DNA of 64,000 nucleotides from Bradyrhizobium retamae (GTDB lineage Bacteria; Pseudomonadota; Alphaproteobacteria; Rhizobiales; Xanthobacteraceae), in the NCBI RefSeq assembly GCF_001440415.1, contig NZ_LLYA01000124.1:1-64000 (forward strand), given 5' to 3'. The position numbers and the translations under genes were made by a program. Below the pieces are notes generated by a model that saw only the letters and a program-made list of their open reading frames with translations, did not search any database and was not told the DNA's origin. Positions 26,418-34,691 of the stretch are shown here, piece by piece (positions within the stretch are counted from its first letter, which is position 1; each line of letters opens with the position of its first letter).

Positions 26418-26768
26418 TCATTTCGCAAACGGGTTCACCCAGCCTCCCCGGCCCGCTGGCGCGCGCGGCGGATAGGCCGTCTCGAGATAGCTCAGGACCT
26501 TTTCGCGATCCCCGTCGTCGAGCGGCGGCATGTTGTGGCGGCGGATCATCAGGTTGATCGAATCCTCCCACTGCGCGCGCGTCATGCCCTGCTGCGCCAC
26601 CAGGCGGAAACCGTGGCAGGCGGTGCAGGCGTAGAAGGTCTCGTCGCGGCCGGGACCTGCGGGAAACTCCTCCGGACTTTCCTCGCGTGGCGCAAAGCTT
26701 GTCTGTGCCATGACCGGCATGATCCAGAGCGCGCCGGCCATCGCGAGCCACACCAAGCGCTGCATCAT
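26418..26768 (-). CDS. Monohaem c-type cytochrome, SorB-like subunit of sulfite dehydrogenase
   Basis: A 116-residue periplasmic cytochrome c. A signal peptide (MMQRLVWLAMAGALWIMPVM, cut near AQTS) precedes the haem-binding CTACHGFRLVAQQG. Possible methionine ligands lie in LMIRRHNMPPLDDGD. The gene overlaps the stop of the molybdenum sulfite oxidase gene by four bases, as expected for a SorA-SorB-type pair in which the cytochrome takes electrons from the Mo subunit. It is shorter than many cytochrome subunits but has one complete haem site. Confidence 0.9.
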   Translation of the reverse strand: MMQRLVWLAMAGALWIMPVMAQTSFAPREESPEEFPAGPGRDETFYACTACHGFRLVAQQGMTRAQWEDSINLMIRRHNMPPLDDGDREKVLSYLETAYPPRAPAGRGGWVNPFAK

Positions 26769-28081
26769 CCGACCAGCACGGCGATGCGGTGCATGGCATT
26801 GCCGCCATAGCCTTGCGGATTCCAGAAGCCGGCCTGATGCGGCTGCATCGCGCCTTTGGAATCGGTGGCGCGCGCCCAGATCTCGAAATAGCCGTCACTC
26901 GGCAGTTTCAAGGTCGCGGTCCAGCGCTGCCAATCATATTTGTTCTTCGGCTTCTCGAGCGTGGCCCGCTGCCAGCTCGCGCCGAAATCGGTCGAGATAT
27001 CCACCTGCTTGACGGTGAGATCGCCGGCCCAGGACGCCCCGCGCAGCTTCAGCTCCTTGGTGGCGGCCGCGAACTTGGCGCCGTTGGCCGGATTGGTGAT
27101 GATCGAGCGCACCGGCATCGATTCCAGAATGCGGAAGTTTGCCGGATCGGCCTTGCCGCCGGGCACCATCGGCTTGATGGGGGTGCGATAGGAAAATTCG
27201 GTCATGCCGGGGCCGTCATGCTCGCGGTCGCGGATGGTGATGCGCGTCAGCCATTTCTGCGAGGCCGAGCCTGACCAGCCCGGCACGATCAGGCGTACCG
27301 GCCCGCCATGGATGTTCGGCAGCGGCTTGCCGTTCATGGCCCACACGATCATCGTGTTCGGGTCCATCGCCTTCTCGATGCGGACACCGCGCGAGATGGT
27401 CGGCTTATTGGCGTCGCCCGACAGATGAAGATCGGCCGCATAATGTGCAGTGTATTTTGCGGATGGCTTCAGGCCCGCCTTCTTGAGCAGATCGGCGAGC
27501 GGCACGCCAGTCCATTCGGCGCAGCCCGCCCCGCCATTGGTCCACTGGTTGCCGCGCGCCGGCGGTGAGAACTGTGAGCGGCCGTTGCCGCCGCATTCCA
27601 GCACCATGCGCCGCGTCACGGCCTTGTATTTCGATTTCAACTCGCCGAGCGTGATCTCGAGGCTGTTGTTGACCTCGCCATCGATGGTGATCTTCCAGGC
27701 GTCGGGATCCTTCGTCTCCTCGGGGATCTGCCCGTTGTTGCGGATGTAGAATTTCTCGATCGGCGTGGTGTCATCGTCGAGCAGGCTTTCCGGCGTCTCG
27801 GCGACCAGCGGCCGCTCACCGAGCACGACGAGGCCTTCGTGCTTGCCGGGATATTTCAGGTATTGCGGTCCCTTGGCCGGCGCGGGCGTGGCGGCCGATG
27901 GGGGCGCGGCCGGCGCGGCCTGCGCATGGGCTTGAGGGATTCCGCTGCCGTTGCGTGAGAGCGGCATCGCGCCTCCGATGACGGCGCCGATCGCAGCCAG
28001 TCCTGAACTGCCCAAAAATCTGCGCCGGCTGGTACTGAAATTGTTGCCATTGGGCGTATCGCGCCCGGACTCCCGCGCCAT
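26765..28081 (-). CDS. Periplasmic molybdopterin-dependent sulfite oxidase (SorA/SoxC-like)
   Basis: A 438-residue enzyme with a twin-arginine signal (STSRRRFLGSSGLAAIGAVI) and an Ala/Pro-rich linker (about 50-75). A sulfite-oxidase-type Mo domain (about 85-300) carries the Mo-binding cysteine in RMVLECGGNGRSQF. It also contains GAGCAEWTGVPLADLLKKAG and PLPNIHGGPVRLIVPGW. A C-terminal dimerisation domain follows (about 315-435, SIITNPANGAKF and DISTDFGASWQRATLE). It should oxidise sulfite to sulfate in the periplasm and pass electrons to the cytochrome encoded next. ATG at 28081 has a GGAGGATATC site; 116 upstream codons are rejected. SorA versus SoxC cannot be settled, but no other sox genes are present, which favours SorA-like. 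Confidence 0.92.
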   Translation of the reverse strand: MARESGRDTPNGNNFSTSRRRFLGSSGLAAIGAVIGGAMPLSRNGSGIPQAHAQAAPAAPPSAATPAPAKGPQYLKYPGKHEGLVVLGERPLVAETPESLLDDDTTPIEKFYIRNNGQIPEETKDPDAWKITIDGEVNNSLEITLGELKSKYKAVTRRMVLECGGNGRSQFSPPARGNQWTNGGAGCAEWTGVPLADLLKKAGLKPSAKYTAHYAADLHLSGDANKPTISRGVRIEKAMDPNTMIVWAMNGKPLPNIHGGPVRLIVPGWSGSASQKWLTRITIRDREHDGPGMTEFSYRTPIKPMVPGGKADPANFRILESMPVRSIITNPANGAKFAAATKELKLRGASWAGDLTVKQVDISTDFGASWQRATLEKPKNKYDWQRWTATLKLPSDGYFEIWARATDSKGAMQPHQAGFWNPQGYGGNAMHRIAVLVG

Positions 28082-28315
28082 GATATCCTCCCTCGTTGCC
28101 CCTATGCCGGGCTTTTTGGCCGCAGTTCCCTTCGGGAAACCCGGCTGGCGGGAGTATTCGCGTTTTGCGGCCTTGCCGCAAGACGGCCTGGAGGAGCCGC
28201 CGCGCGCGATTCTACGCTTCGAGGCGTGCGGCATTGGCGTCAATTTGTCGCTCGACAGGGCCCACAAACCTTGCGAGATTCGCAAGACGCGACCGCCGCA
28301 CAAGAAAGGCGGGAC

Positions 28316-28384
28316 ATGCTTGTCGTCGGACTTGCATTGCTCGCAATTTCTGTACTGGCAGTGATCATCATCACCGGTCGCTGA
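28316..28384 (+). CDS. Putative 22-residue membrane peptide
   Basis: A very short ORF encoding MLVVGLALLAISVLAVIIIT followed by Gly-Arg. The whole peptide is a single hydrophobic helix ending in an arginine, the typical form of bacterial membrane micropeptides. AAAGGCGGG stands about six bases before the ATG. It lies 74 bases before the hypothetical gene at 28459 on the same strand and diverges from the sulfite oxidase gene. It is supported only by composition and ribosome site, so the call is tentative. Confidence 0.45.
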   Translation: MLVVGLALLAISVLAVIIITGR

Positions 28385-28458
28385 GGGGCAGTATCGTCGT
28401 CTATCGAGGCATCGCCCGATAGCCGCCAAGTCAAAGTTGGAAACAGCGGAGACCTGCC

Positions 28459-28776
28459 ATGACTAGTATCGAAGAAGCTCCGAGCAAGCTCGTTCTGAAA
28501 GCGGGCTCGACCACGCTTACGTTCGACAAGGATTCCGGCAAGGCGATACTGCAGCAAAAAATGTTGCTGTGGAACAAGAAGCCCGTCGAGTTCCCGCTCT
28601 CCGAAATCGACGATATCGCGGTGAAGTCCGAGGTGGACGGCCTTTCAGGCGCACCAATCCACCACAGCGTCATGCACAGGCGCAATGGCGAGATCACCGT
28701 CCTGACAACCGAGGAAGCCAAGGACGCTGCCGAGACGGTCAAGAAGCTTCGTGGATTTGTCGGACTGCACAGTTGA
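28459..28776 (+). CDS. Hypothetical protein, beta-rich (PH-like appearance)
   Basis: A 105-residue cytosolic protein with alternating strands: KLVLKAGSTTLTFDKDSG, then KAILQQKMLLWNKKPVEFPL and SEIDDIAVKSEVDG. A C-terminal helix follows (TTEEAKDAAETVKKLRGFVG). This strand-strand-helix layout recalls small PH-like domains, but no family is recognised. The start follows CGGAGACCTGCC. It may share a transcript with the 22-residue peptide ORF upstream. Confidence 0.8.
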   Translation: MTSIEEAPSKLVLKAGSTTLTFDKDSGKAILQQKMLLWNKKPVEFPLSEIDDIAVKSEVDGLSGAPIHHSVMHRRNGEITVLTTEEAKDAAETVKKLRGFVGLHS

Positions 28777-29004
28777 GGACCAGGACGGCCGCCGCTCGGT
28801 GTCCGCTCTTGTGCGGAGACGACGGCGCGATGTCTGACGGCACCATTTCTGTCATTGGAACAAGCTGACATTGTCACCGCTCCCGATGATGTCCGCTGGC
28901 GAAGGAATACGCAGTCGGAACGATGTCCGTTCGTCGGGGCTTGTAGCGGCGTGACCGAGATGCCCGCCTCTTAGCTCACACGGTCACATCCAAGGAGCAC
29001 CAAC

Positions 29005-29196
29005 ATGACCCGACACATTCCCGAGAAACCTTCTGCCAGGTTGATCGACTGCAATCCCTTCGTGATCGTGGGCAACACGACGCCGCCTCGAGATCCTGAT
29101 GAAGACGATGAGGACGAAGAGGAAGAGGAAGAGGACGAGGACGAAGAAGAGGGCGCAGACGAAGCCCCGGTCGTACGCGAGCCGGACGAAGACTAA
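29005..29196 (+). CDS. Small protein with an extremely acidic C-terminal tail
   Basis: A 63-residue protein starting MTRHIPEKPSARLIDCNPFV. From residue 31 to 50 it is almost only Asp and Glu, after which it ends DEAPVVREPDED. AAGGAG stands nine bases before the ATG, a good site. The acidic run is encoded by GAR/GAY repeats at about 29099-29160. The charge suggests binding to basic partners or metal ions, but no family is recognised. It is monocistronic as far as can be seen. Confidence 0.7.
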   Translation: MTRHIPEKPSARLIDCNPFVIVGNTTPPRDPDEDDEDEEEEEEDEDEEEGADEAPVVREPDED

Positions 29197-29310
29197 GCGA
29201 GATTGCTTTGGCATAGCCTGCGTTTCGGAACCAGTTGGCGCGCTGGCCCACTGGAATGCGCATCAAAGCGAACGGCCGCCGACCGCTCTGAACTTATCCG
29301 GTCGACTGCT

Positions 29311-29409
29311 CTAGATATGAAACTTCGGCCCGTCGACGATCTTGTCGACCGCCTTGCGCTCCGCACGTATCGCGGGCCCGACCAGATTGAGCTCGGCACG
29401 GATCACGCC
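29311..29409 (-). pseudogene. Truncated DUF2000 gene fragment (C-terminal end)
   Basis: On the minus strand this stretch reads GVIRAELNLVGPAIRAERKA and continues to VDKIVDGPKFHI before a stop. The complete DUF2000 protein at 30873-31283 ends VIRAELNLVGLAMRAERKVI, then DKIVDGLKFHS. Only about 32 C-terminal codons remain, with six differences from that copy, and no similarity is seen upstream. It is a decayed partial duplicate lying about 1.5 kb from its likely parent copy. A GTG with a GAGGAG-like site precedes the fragment, but there is no reason to think it is expressed. Confidence 0.75.
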
Positions 29410-29780
29410 TTTAACTCCTCAAAGCCCCGGGGTGAGCGATGCGTGCTGTGGCCCCCGCTCTTTTTTGGCTGAGGCATGTCAGCGGTGCTGACACGAGATG
29501 CTGCTCCAAGCGTCTATGCCGCGCCTCGCGACCTTCGTAGTGACACGTCCGGAAATAGGGCGTACTCATGCGTTGCACTGATCACGGCCTCAGCGTCGTA
29601 GGCATTAGCCGCGAATGACACCGGGAACGACGACCGGTTCGTCGAACAAGTAAGCGGTGTTTTGGCATAGCTCAAATATCGTCTGATCAGCGCCGAGCAA
29701 GGCGCGGGATTCCAATCGCGAAATCGCGCAGGGCTGCGATAAACAAACTCAAGGGGGCGTTCTCAAAGAGGAGAATTGCC
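29410..29780. other. Intergenic region upstream of the MBL-fold gene
   Basis: No gene, repeat or clear promoter is evident in this stretch. The GAGGAG ribosome site of the next gene lies at its right end. Confidence 0.4.
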
Positions 29781-30830
29781 ATGAAATTTCGCGCAGCATT
29801 GCTTTTTGCGGTCGCACTTGGCGGCGTTGCCGCCGTAGCTGCCCCTGCCAGGATCGTTGCGGCTGAGCCTGACAGCCAGATCACCATCCTCTACGACGCC
29901 TTCGGCAGCGATGCCGCGATGAAGAAGGATTGGGGCTTCTCCGCGCTCGTGGAGGTCGCCGGTAAACGAATTCTATTCGACACAGGCAACGATCCAGATA
30001 TCTTCGCAGCTAACGTCAAGGCGAAGGGTATTGACCTCACCAATATCGATTTCGTCGTCCTGTCGCACCGTCACTCCGACCACATGGCTGGCCTGAACCA
30101 TGTTCTGAGCGTGAATCCGACGGTTAAGATCTACGCACCCAGGGAAGGATTCGGCATTTACGGTTCGTCGCTGCCATCGAGCTTCTACCGCAAGGACGAG
30201 ACTTTGCCGTCCGAGATGCGCTACTACGACGGCAGGCCGCCGGAAGTCATGAAGTTCGGCGCCGCGTGGCAGCGAGCCAACATCGAGCTTGTCGATAAGA
30301 CAACGGAAATCGCCCCAGGAGTTACCTTGATAGCACTGGTATCTGACGCCCCCGGCACGAGGGAGCTCAAAGAGTTGTCCCTGGCCATCAACACCTCGGA
30401 CGGCATTGTGCTCGTGGTCGGCTGCGCGCACCCTGGGATCGAAAAGATCGTCGAGGCGGCGACGGCGATCAATCCCAGAATTCGCTTGATCGCCGGCGGT
30501 TTCCACCTCGTCGTCGCATCGGACGAGATCATTGCCAAGGCCGTGGTAGCGCTCAAGGAAACGTTCAAGGTAGAGAACATCGCTCCGGGCCACTGCACCG
30601 GTGAGCCGACATTTGCAGCGTTGAAGCAGGCCTACGGCAATCGATACCTGTATGCGGGTGTTGGCACCTCGCTGCCGCTGGCGTCAGGCGCGGGCTCTGT
30701 TGGGCGCCGTGGCGAGGGACCGGCGCTCCAGGAAGATGATCTGGCCACCTATCGGACGCTGGCCCGCCGCGAAGACCCTTTCGGCATTCGAAAGGCACAG
30801 AATTTACGGTCAGAGCTTTCGTACCAATGA
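29781..30830 (+). CDS. Secreted MBL-fold metallo-hydrolase
   Basis: A 349-residue protein with a signal peptide (MKFRAALLFAVALGGVAAVA, cut near VAAE) and a metallo-beta-lactamase fold. The zinc motif is FVVLSHRHSDHMAGL (HxHxDH). The other ligand positions are in VLVVGCAHPGIEKIV and ENIAPGHCTGEP, and the first strand aspartate is in RILFDTGNDPDIF. This pattern matches the subgroup annotated as dihydropterin ribofuranosylaminobenzene phosphate synthase-like hydrolases. The C-terminal 35 residues look disordered. Its substrate is unknown. A GAGGAG site supports the start. Confidence 0.9.
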   Translation: MKFRAALLFAVALGGVAAVAAPARIVAAEPDSQITILYDAFGSDAAMKKDWGFSALVEVAGKRILFDTGNDPDIFAANVKAKGIDLTNIDFVVLSHRHSDHMAGLNHVLSVNPTVKIYAPREGFGIYGSSLPSSFYRKDETLPSEMRYYDGRPPEVMKFGAAWQRANIELVDKTTEIAPGVTLIALVSDAPGTRELKELSLAINTSDGIVLVVGCAHPGIEKIVEAATAINPRIRLIAGGFHLVVASDEIIAKAVVALKETFKVENIAPGHCTGEPTFAALKQAYGNRYLYAGVGTSLPLASGAGSVGRRGEGPALQEDDLATYRTLARREDPFGIRKAQNLRSELSYQ

Positions 30831-30872
30831 AAGCACGTAACCTCTGAGGACTCGCTCTGAATCATCGATCCG

Positions 30873-31283
30873 CTAGCTGTGAAACTTCAGCCCGTCGACG
30901 ATCTTGTCGATCACCTTGCGCTCGGCGCGCATCGCCAGGCCGACGAGGTTGAGCTCTGCGCGGATCACCGTTCTCACCACCTCGCGGTTGGCGGCGTCAT
31001 GCGTGGTCTTGAACATATCCTCGGTGTAGATGGCGGGCGTCACGTTGCGGGCGAGCGCGCGTTCGAGCGCGCGGGAGATCGCCGGCCGGTCAGCGCCGTA
31101 GATCAAGATCGGCTGGCCGATCAGCGACAGATATCTGGTGCCTGAGCCGTCGCCATAGGGCTCGCCGATACATTCGGGGAAAGCGGCGGCGATGCCGCCG
31201 GCCAGAAAGGATGCGACGTTGAGCTTCTGCCAGGCTTCGAGATCGGTCCGGATCACGACCGCGATCTTGGTGTCGAATTGCAT
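30873..31283 (-). CDS. DUF2000 family protein
   Basis: A 136-residue protein of the DUF2000 family, small alpha/beta proteins of unproven function. Visible segments are KIAVVIRTDLEAWQKLNVAS, GTRYLSLIGQPILIYGADRP, NVTPAIYTEDMFKTTHDAAN, and the C-terminal NLVGLAMRAERKVIDKIVDG. It is complete at both ends. A fragment of a near-identical gene survives at 29311-29409. The gene is followed upstream, in the divergent gap, by a palindromic repeat element. Confidence 0.88.
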   Translation of the reverse strand: MQFDTKIAVVIRTDLEAWQKLNVASFLAGGIAAAFPECIGEPYGDGSGTRYLSLIGQPILIYGADRPAISRALERALARNVTPAIYTEDMFKTTHDAANREVVRTVIRAELNLVGLAMRAERKVIDKIVDGLKFHS

Positions 31284-31302
31284 GATGTCTCCGCTGTGAC
31301 GA

Positions 31303-31388
31303 CGTCATTCCGGGGCGATGCGAAGCATCGAACCCTGATGTGCAATTGCAACATCATAGCTCGCGCTAACGCGCGCCCCGGAATGACG
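31303..31388. repeat. Palindromic intergenic repeat
   Basis: The ends CGTCATTCCGGGG and CCCCGGAATGACG are exact inverses. Internal hairpins are GATGCGAAGCATC, TGATGTGCAATTGCAACATC and GCGCTAACGCGC. It belongs to the same family as 15234 and 17620. Confidence 0.85.
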
Positions 31389-31400
31389 ATAGCAAAATAA

Positions 31401-31793
31401 TCACCCCTTGGCGTCGCAGACCCAGGCGCGGATCACGCATTCTTTGCCGCCGAATTCGTAGCACTTCTTTGTCGCGGCGTTGAGCGAGCTCGAAATCTTG
31501 GATTTCACGGCATAGCCGTGGGGACCGCAGGGATTGGTCATGTCGACGGCGAACGCAGCGCAGGCGCGTTTCATGGTGATCGCGGTGCAGGTGCCCTTGC
31601 ACTGCTTCAGCGCCGCGGCGCGCGCGTCGGCCTCGGCGACATAGTCATAGGCCTGGCCGTAAGCGCCGCACTTGCCGATCGCGACCGCGCCGGCCGCCCA
31701 TGCCTTGGTGACATAGCTCGAGACGGCCAGTATCAGTGTCAATGCAACGACAAACAGCGCGCGGCGCTGTGCCGCGACAGTCGAAACGATCAA
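31401..31793 (-). CDS. Secreted Cys-rich DUF4189 protein
   Basis: A 130-residue protein with an N-terminal signal or anchor (RRALFVVALTLILAVSSYVT, possible cut near AWAA) and a DUF4189-like domain rich in cysteines. Typical strings are AVAIGKCGAYGQAYDYVAEA, ALKQCKGTCTAITMKRACAA and AATKKCYEFGGKECVIRAWV. The cysteines probably form disulfides in the periplasm. The family's role is unknown. The gene lies between two palindromic repeats. Confidence 0.82.
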   Translation of the reverse strand: MIVSTVAAQRRALFVVALTLILAVSSYVTKAWAAGAVAIGKCGAYGQAYDYVAEADARAAALKQCKGTCTAITMKRACAAFAVDMTNPCGPHGYAVKSKISSSLNAATKKCYEFGGKECVIRAWVCDAKG

Positions 31794-31888
31794 AATCCCC
31801 TCCCCCGAGGTAACGGGTAGAATCTAAGCCGGAGGGAGTTTCCACTTGGTGAACGGTTGATTGAGAATGGAAGCGTCAGTCTATCCAC

Positions 31889-32038
31889 GCTGTCGTCCCG
31901 GCGAACGCCTGGAGACCCATAACTACAGGATGACGTGTTGGGGCTAGGCTGTGGCCCCAGCTCGTCGCAACAACGGCAGCGGTGGTTATGGGTCCCGGCT
32001 CCTGATGCGCAATTGCGCATAAGGGCCGGGACGACAGC
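31889..32038. repeat. Composite palindromic repeat
   Basis: The outer arms GCTGTCGTCCCGG and CCGGGACGACAGC are exact inverses. The centre carries TGATGCGCAATTGCGCATAA, with the recurring GCGCAATTGCGC core. It lies 10 bases after the end of the MobA-like gene. Confidence 0.8.
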
Positions 32039-32048
32039 GGTGGTTGCT

Positions 32049-33653
32049 TTACGACCGTCTTGCCGCCTCCAGCGCCTGCGGCGTGTCGATATCGAGGAAC
32101 GCGCTGTTTCCCTCGACCGGCACTTCGGCCACGGCCTCAGTGTGCTTGGCGATCAGGTGACGGGCGCCGACGTCGCCGTCCAGCGTCATCAACTCCTTGA
32201 AGAAGCGGCGCGACCACAGCACGGGGTTGCCCCTCCGGCCGTCGCTGACGGGGACGGCGATCAGGTGGCCGCGGTCCGGCGCAAACGTCTCGATCAACTG
32301 GTCGATCAGTTTTGCCGAGATCAGCGGCATGTCGCCGAGGCAGACGATGGCGCCGTCGGCACTGTCGGGCACCGCTGATATGCCGGCCTTCACCGATGAG
32401 GCCAGCCCGCCGGCGAAATCCGGGTTGCGGACGAAGTTTACATTGAGGCCTGCCAAGGCCTGCTCGACCAATTCGGCCTGGTGGCCGGTAACGACGATCA
32501 CATCCGTTGCCTTCGAGGCCAGCGCCTGCTCGGCGACGATGCGCACCAGCTTCTTGCCGTCGATTTCGGCCAAGAGCTTGTTGGGACCGCCCATGCGGGT
32601 CGAGCGGCCGGCGGCAAGCACGATGGCCGTGACGTTGCGGTTGGCTTCGGTATCGGCAACCGTGCGCGGCTGCGGCCGCGTGACGATTTCCATCAACAGG
32701 CCGCCGACGCCGAGGCCGGTGATTTCAGCGCGCGTGACCTTCAGCCCGGCGAGAAGCCGCATCAGCACCCAGTCAAAACCGTTTTCGACCGGCGAGCGGG
32801 CGCAGCCCGGCGCGCCCAGCACCGGCACGCCGCCGGCGCTGCCGATCAGGAGCAGATTGCCGGGGTCGACCGGCATGCCGAAATGCTCGATTGCGCCGCC
32901 GATTTCGCTGATCGCGGCGGGAATCACGTCGCGGCGGTCGGCGATCGCGGACGCGCCGAACACGATGACGAGCTCGGCGCCGAGGCCGAGCAATTCCCTG
33001 ATCGAGGATGCCAGCGCCGCCTCGTCATGCGGCACGCGCCGCTCGGCAATGATGCTGGCACCGGCAGGCGCCAGCCGCTCCGCCGTCACCCGCAGGGTCT
33101 TGTCGATGACTTTTGGCGAGAGCCCTGGCAGTAGCGTTGAGACCACGCCGACCCGCTTGATGACGAAGGGCGCAATCCGCAGCACATCGCGGCCTGCAGC
33201 GGCCACGGCCGCATCGCGCAGCTTTGCCTCGACCCCGAACGGAATCAGTTTTACCGTCGCGATCATCTCGCCTTCGACCACCGGCTTGAAGGCCGACAGC
33301 GTGGCGAAGGTGATGGCTTCGTCGACGCCATTGATGCGGTCGACCGCGGCGCGGTCGACCACCAAGACGCCGGCCTGTGCTGCGAACAGATTGGCGCGGC
33401 CGGTAAAGGCGCGCTCGACATTGACGCCCTCGCCCGCGACGGCCTGCGCGATGCTGGCGGCGGCTTCGTCTTCGGAGACGTCGCCCTCCTCCAGCCGCAC
33501 CACGACGATTTCCTTGACACCTGCCTTGTCGAGCGCCTCGACTTCGGCAGGCCCGATCGTGGTGCCTTTCTTCAGCACCAGCGGTCCCTGCCGCAGCGTG
33601 TGCACGGTGACGCCGCCAATCGCATCGGCCGGACTGGCGGGACCGAACTTCAT
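32049..33653 (-). CDS. Molybdopterin-binding / MobA-like nucleotidyltransferase fusion protein
   Basis: A 534-residue two-domain protein. The N-terminal half (about 1-330) is a MoeA/MogA-like molybdopterin-binding domain, with LVIVFGASAIADRRDVIPAA and LIGSAGGVPVLGAPGCARSP as the loop that holds the cofactor. The C-terminal half (about 345-534) is an NTP-transferase of the MobA/MocA class with VTAIVLAAGRSTRMGGPNKL and AIVCLGDMPLISAKLIDQL. MocA-type enzymes attach CMP to make molybdopterin cytosine dinucleotide, the cofactor of the xanthine/CO dehydrogenase family. It is the last gene of the cox-like cluster and overlaps xdhC by four bases, which fits that role. Confidence 0.92.
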   Translation of the reverse strand: MKFGPASPADAIGGVTVHTLRQGPLVLKKGTTIGPAEVEALDKAGVKEIVVVRLEEGDVSEDEAAASIAQAVAGEGVNVERAFTGRANLFAAQAGVLVVDRAAVDRINGVDEAITFATLSAFKPVVEGEMIATVKLIPFGVEAKLRDAAVAAAGRDVLRIAPFVIKRVGVVSTLLPGLSPKVIDKTLRVTAERLAPAGASIIAERRVPHDEAALASSIRELLGLGAELVIVFGASAIADRRDVIPAAISEIGGAIEHFGMPVDPGNLLLIGSAGGVPVLGAPGCARSPVENGFDWVLMRLLAGLKVTRAEITGLGVGGLLMEIVTRPQPRTVADTEANRNVTAIVLAAGRSTRMGGPNKLLAEIDGKKLVRIVAEQALASKATDVIVVTGHQAELVEQALAGLNVNFVRNPDFAGGLASSVKAGISAVPDSADGAIVCLGDMPLISAKLIDQLIETFAPDRGHLIAVPVSDGRRGNPVLWSRRFFKELMTLDGDVGARHLIAKHTEAVAEVPVEGNSAFLDIDTPQALEAARRS

Positions 33654-34354
33654 GCCGCCTGCACCTTCGCGGTTTCTTTCGCCAGCCGCAGCTCGGCGGT
33701 GATCTCGGCCATGATCGCGACCGCGATCTCCGAGGGCGACACCGCGCCGATCGAAAGGCCGATCGGCGCATGGATGCGCGCAATGTCGGCGTCGGATGCG
33801 CCCTGCGCCTTCAGCCGCTCGGCGCGCTTGCCGTGGGTCTTTCGCGAGCCGAGCGCGCCGATATAGAAGCAGTCGCGCTCAAACGCGTGCAGCAGCGCCG
33901 GATCGTCGATCTTCGGATCATGGGTCAGCGCGACGAACGCGGTGTAGTGATCGACGTTGAGCGGCGGCAGCGCCACATCAGGCCATTCCGCGATCAGCGG
34001 CACATCGGGAAAGCGCTCGGGACTTGCAAACGCGGTGCGCGGATCCACCACCGTCACGTCGTAGTCAAGCGAGCGGGCGAGCGGCGCCAGCGCCTGGCTG
34101 ATATGGACTGCGCCGACAATGACAAGTCGTGCGGTCGGCGCATAGACATTGAAAAACAGCTTCTTGCCGCCGGCCTCGACCATGCCGCTCTTGCCCATGC
34201 GGAGCTGCTTTGAAAGCTCGGCGCTCAAGGGATCGGTCGCGATGTCCTTGGCCTTCACCAACCGCTGATCGCCATTGGCGACGTCGGTCACCACGATGAC
34301 CGGGTGGCGCGCGGCGCGCTCGGCATTGACCTGAGTGAGGGTTTCCAGTTTCAC
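33650..34354 (-). CDS. XdhC family protein (large, with Rossmann-like C-terminal domain)
   Basis: A 234-residue XdhC/CoxI-family maturation factor. The N-terminal part has VIVVTDVANGDQRLVKAKDI. The C-terminal XdhC domain has RLVIVGAVHISQALAPLARS, the strand YDVTVVDPRTAFASPERFPD, and ALTHDPKIDDPALLHAFERD. Further on is YIGALGSRKTHGKRAERLKA. XdhC proteins protect and insert the sulfurated Mo cofactor into the large subunit of molybdenum hydroxylases. It is translationally coupled to its neighbours on both sides by four-base overlaps. The second, short XdhC protein upstream supplies the missing N-terminal module. Confidence 0.93.
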   Translation of the reverse strand: MKLETLTQVNAERAARHPVIVVTDVANGDQRLVKAKDIATDPLSAELSKQLRMGKSGMVEAGGKKLFFNVYAPTARLVIVGAVHISQALAPLARSLDYDVTVVDPRTAFASPERFPDVPLIAEWPDVALPPLNVDHYTAFVALTHDPKIDDPALLHAFERDCFYIGALGSRKTHGKRAERLKAQGASDADIARIHAPIGLSIGAVSPSEIAVAIMAEITAELRLAKETAKVQAA

Positions 34355-34680
34355 GATTGGCCCACCTTCTCGACGAACACGCGGATGGTGCCGCCGCAGG
34401 ACAGGCCGACATTCCAGGCGGTCTCGTCGGCGACGCCGAACTCCAGCATTTTTGGCTTGCCGCTGGCGATCACGTCCAGCGCTTCGGTAACAACCGCACC
34501 CTCGACGCAGCCGCCGGAGACCGAGCCCAGAAACGTGCCGTCATCGTTGATGACGAGGCTGGAGCCGGCCGGTCTCGGCGCCGAGCCCCAGGTCTCGACC
34601 ACGGTCGCCAGCGCCACGCCGTGACCAGCCTTCTGCCAGTTTTCGGCGGCCTGCAGAATGTCTTCGTCGCGATTGAGCAT
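34351..34680 (-). CDS. XdhC family protein (short, N-terminal module)
   Basis: A 109-residue protein equivalent to the N-terminal XdhC/CoxI module. It shows VALATVVETWGSAPRPAGSS and LGSVSGGCVEGAVVTEALDV with the conserved Cys, and ends GLSCGGTIRVFVEKVG, with a second conserved Cys. ATG at 34680 is preferred (GAAAGGG six bases upstream) over the TTG at 34695 that would overlap the VWA gene. Its stop overlaps the start of the long XdhC gene, so the pair likely work as a split XdhC. Confidence 0.9.
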   Translation of the reverse strand: MLNRDEDILQAAENWQKAGHGVALATVVETWGSAPRPAGSSLVINDDGTFLGSVSGGCVEGAVVTEALDVIASGKPKMLEFGVADETAWNVGLSCGGTIRVFVEKVGQS

Positions 34681-34691
34681 GGGATGCCCTT

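Noticed and set aside
26418..28081. Sox thiosulfate oxidation cluster (soxCD)
   Set aside because: The Mo enzyme and cytochrome stand alone without soxXYZAB, so a SorAB-type sulfite dehydrogenase is preferred.
32197..33702. Plus-strand open frame of 501 codons
   Set aside because: Antisense to the MobA-like fusion gene, Ser/Arg/Thr-rich shadow of a GC-rich coding strand.
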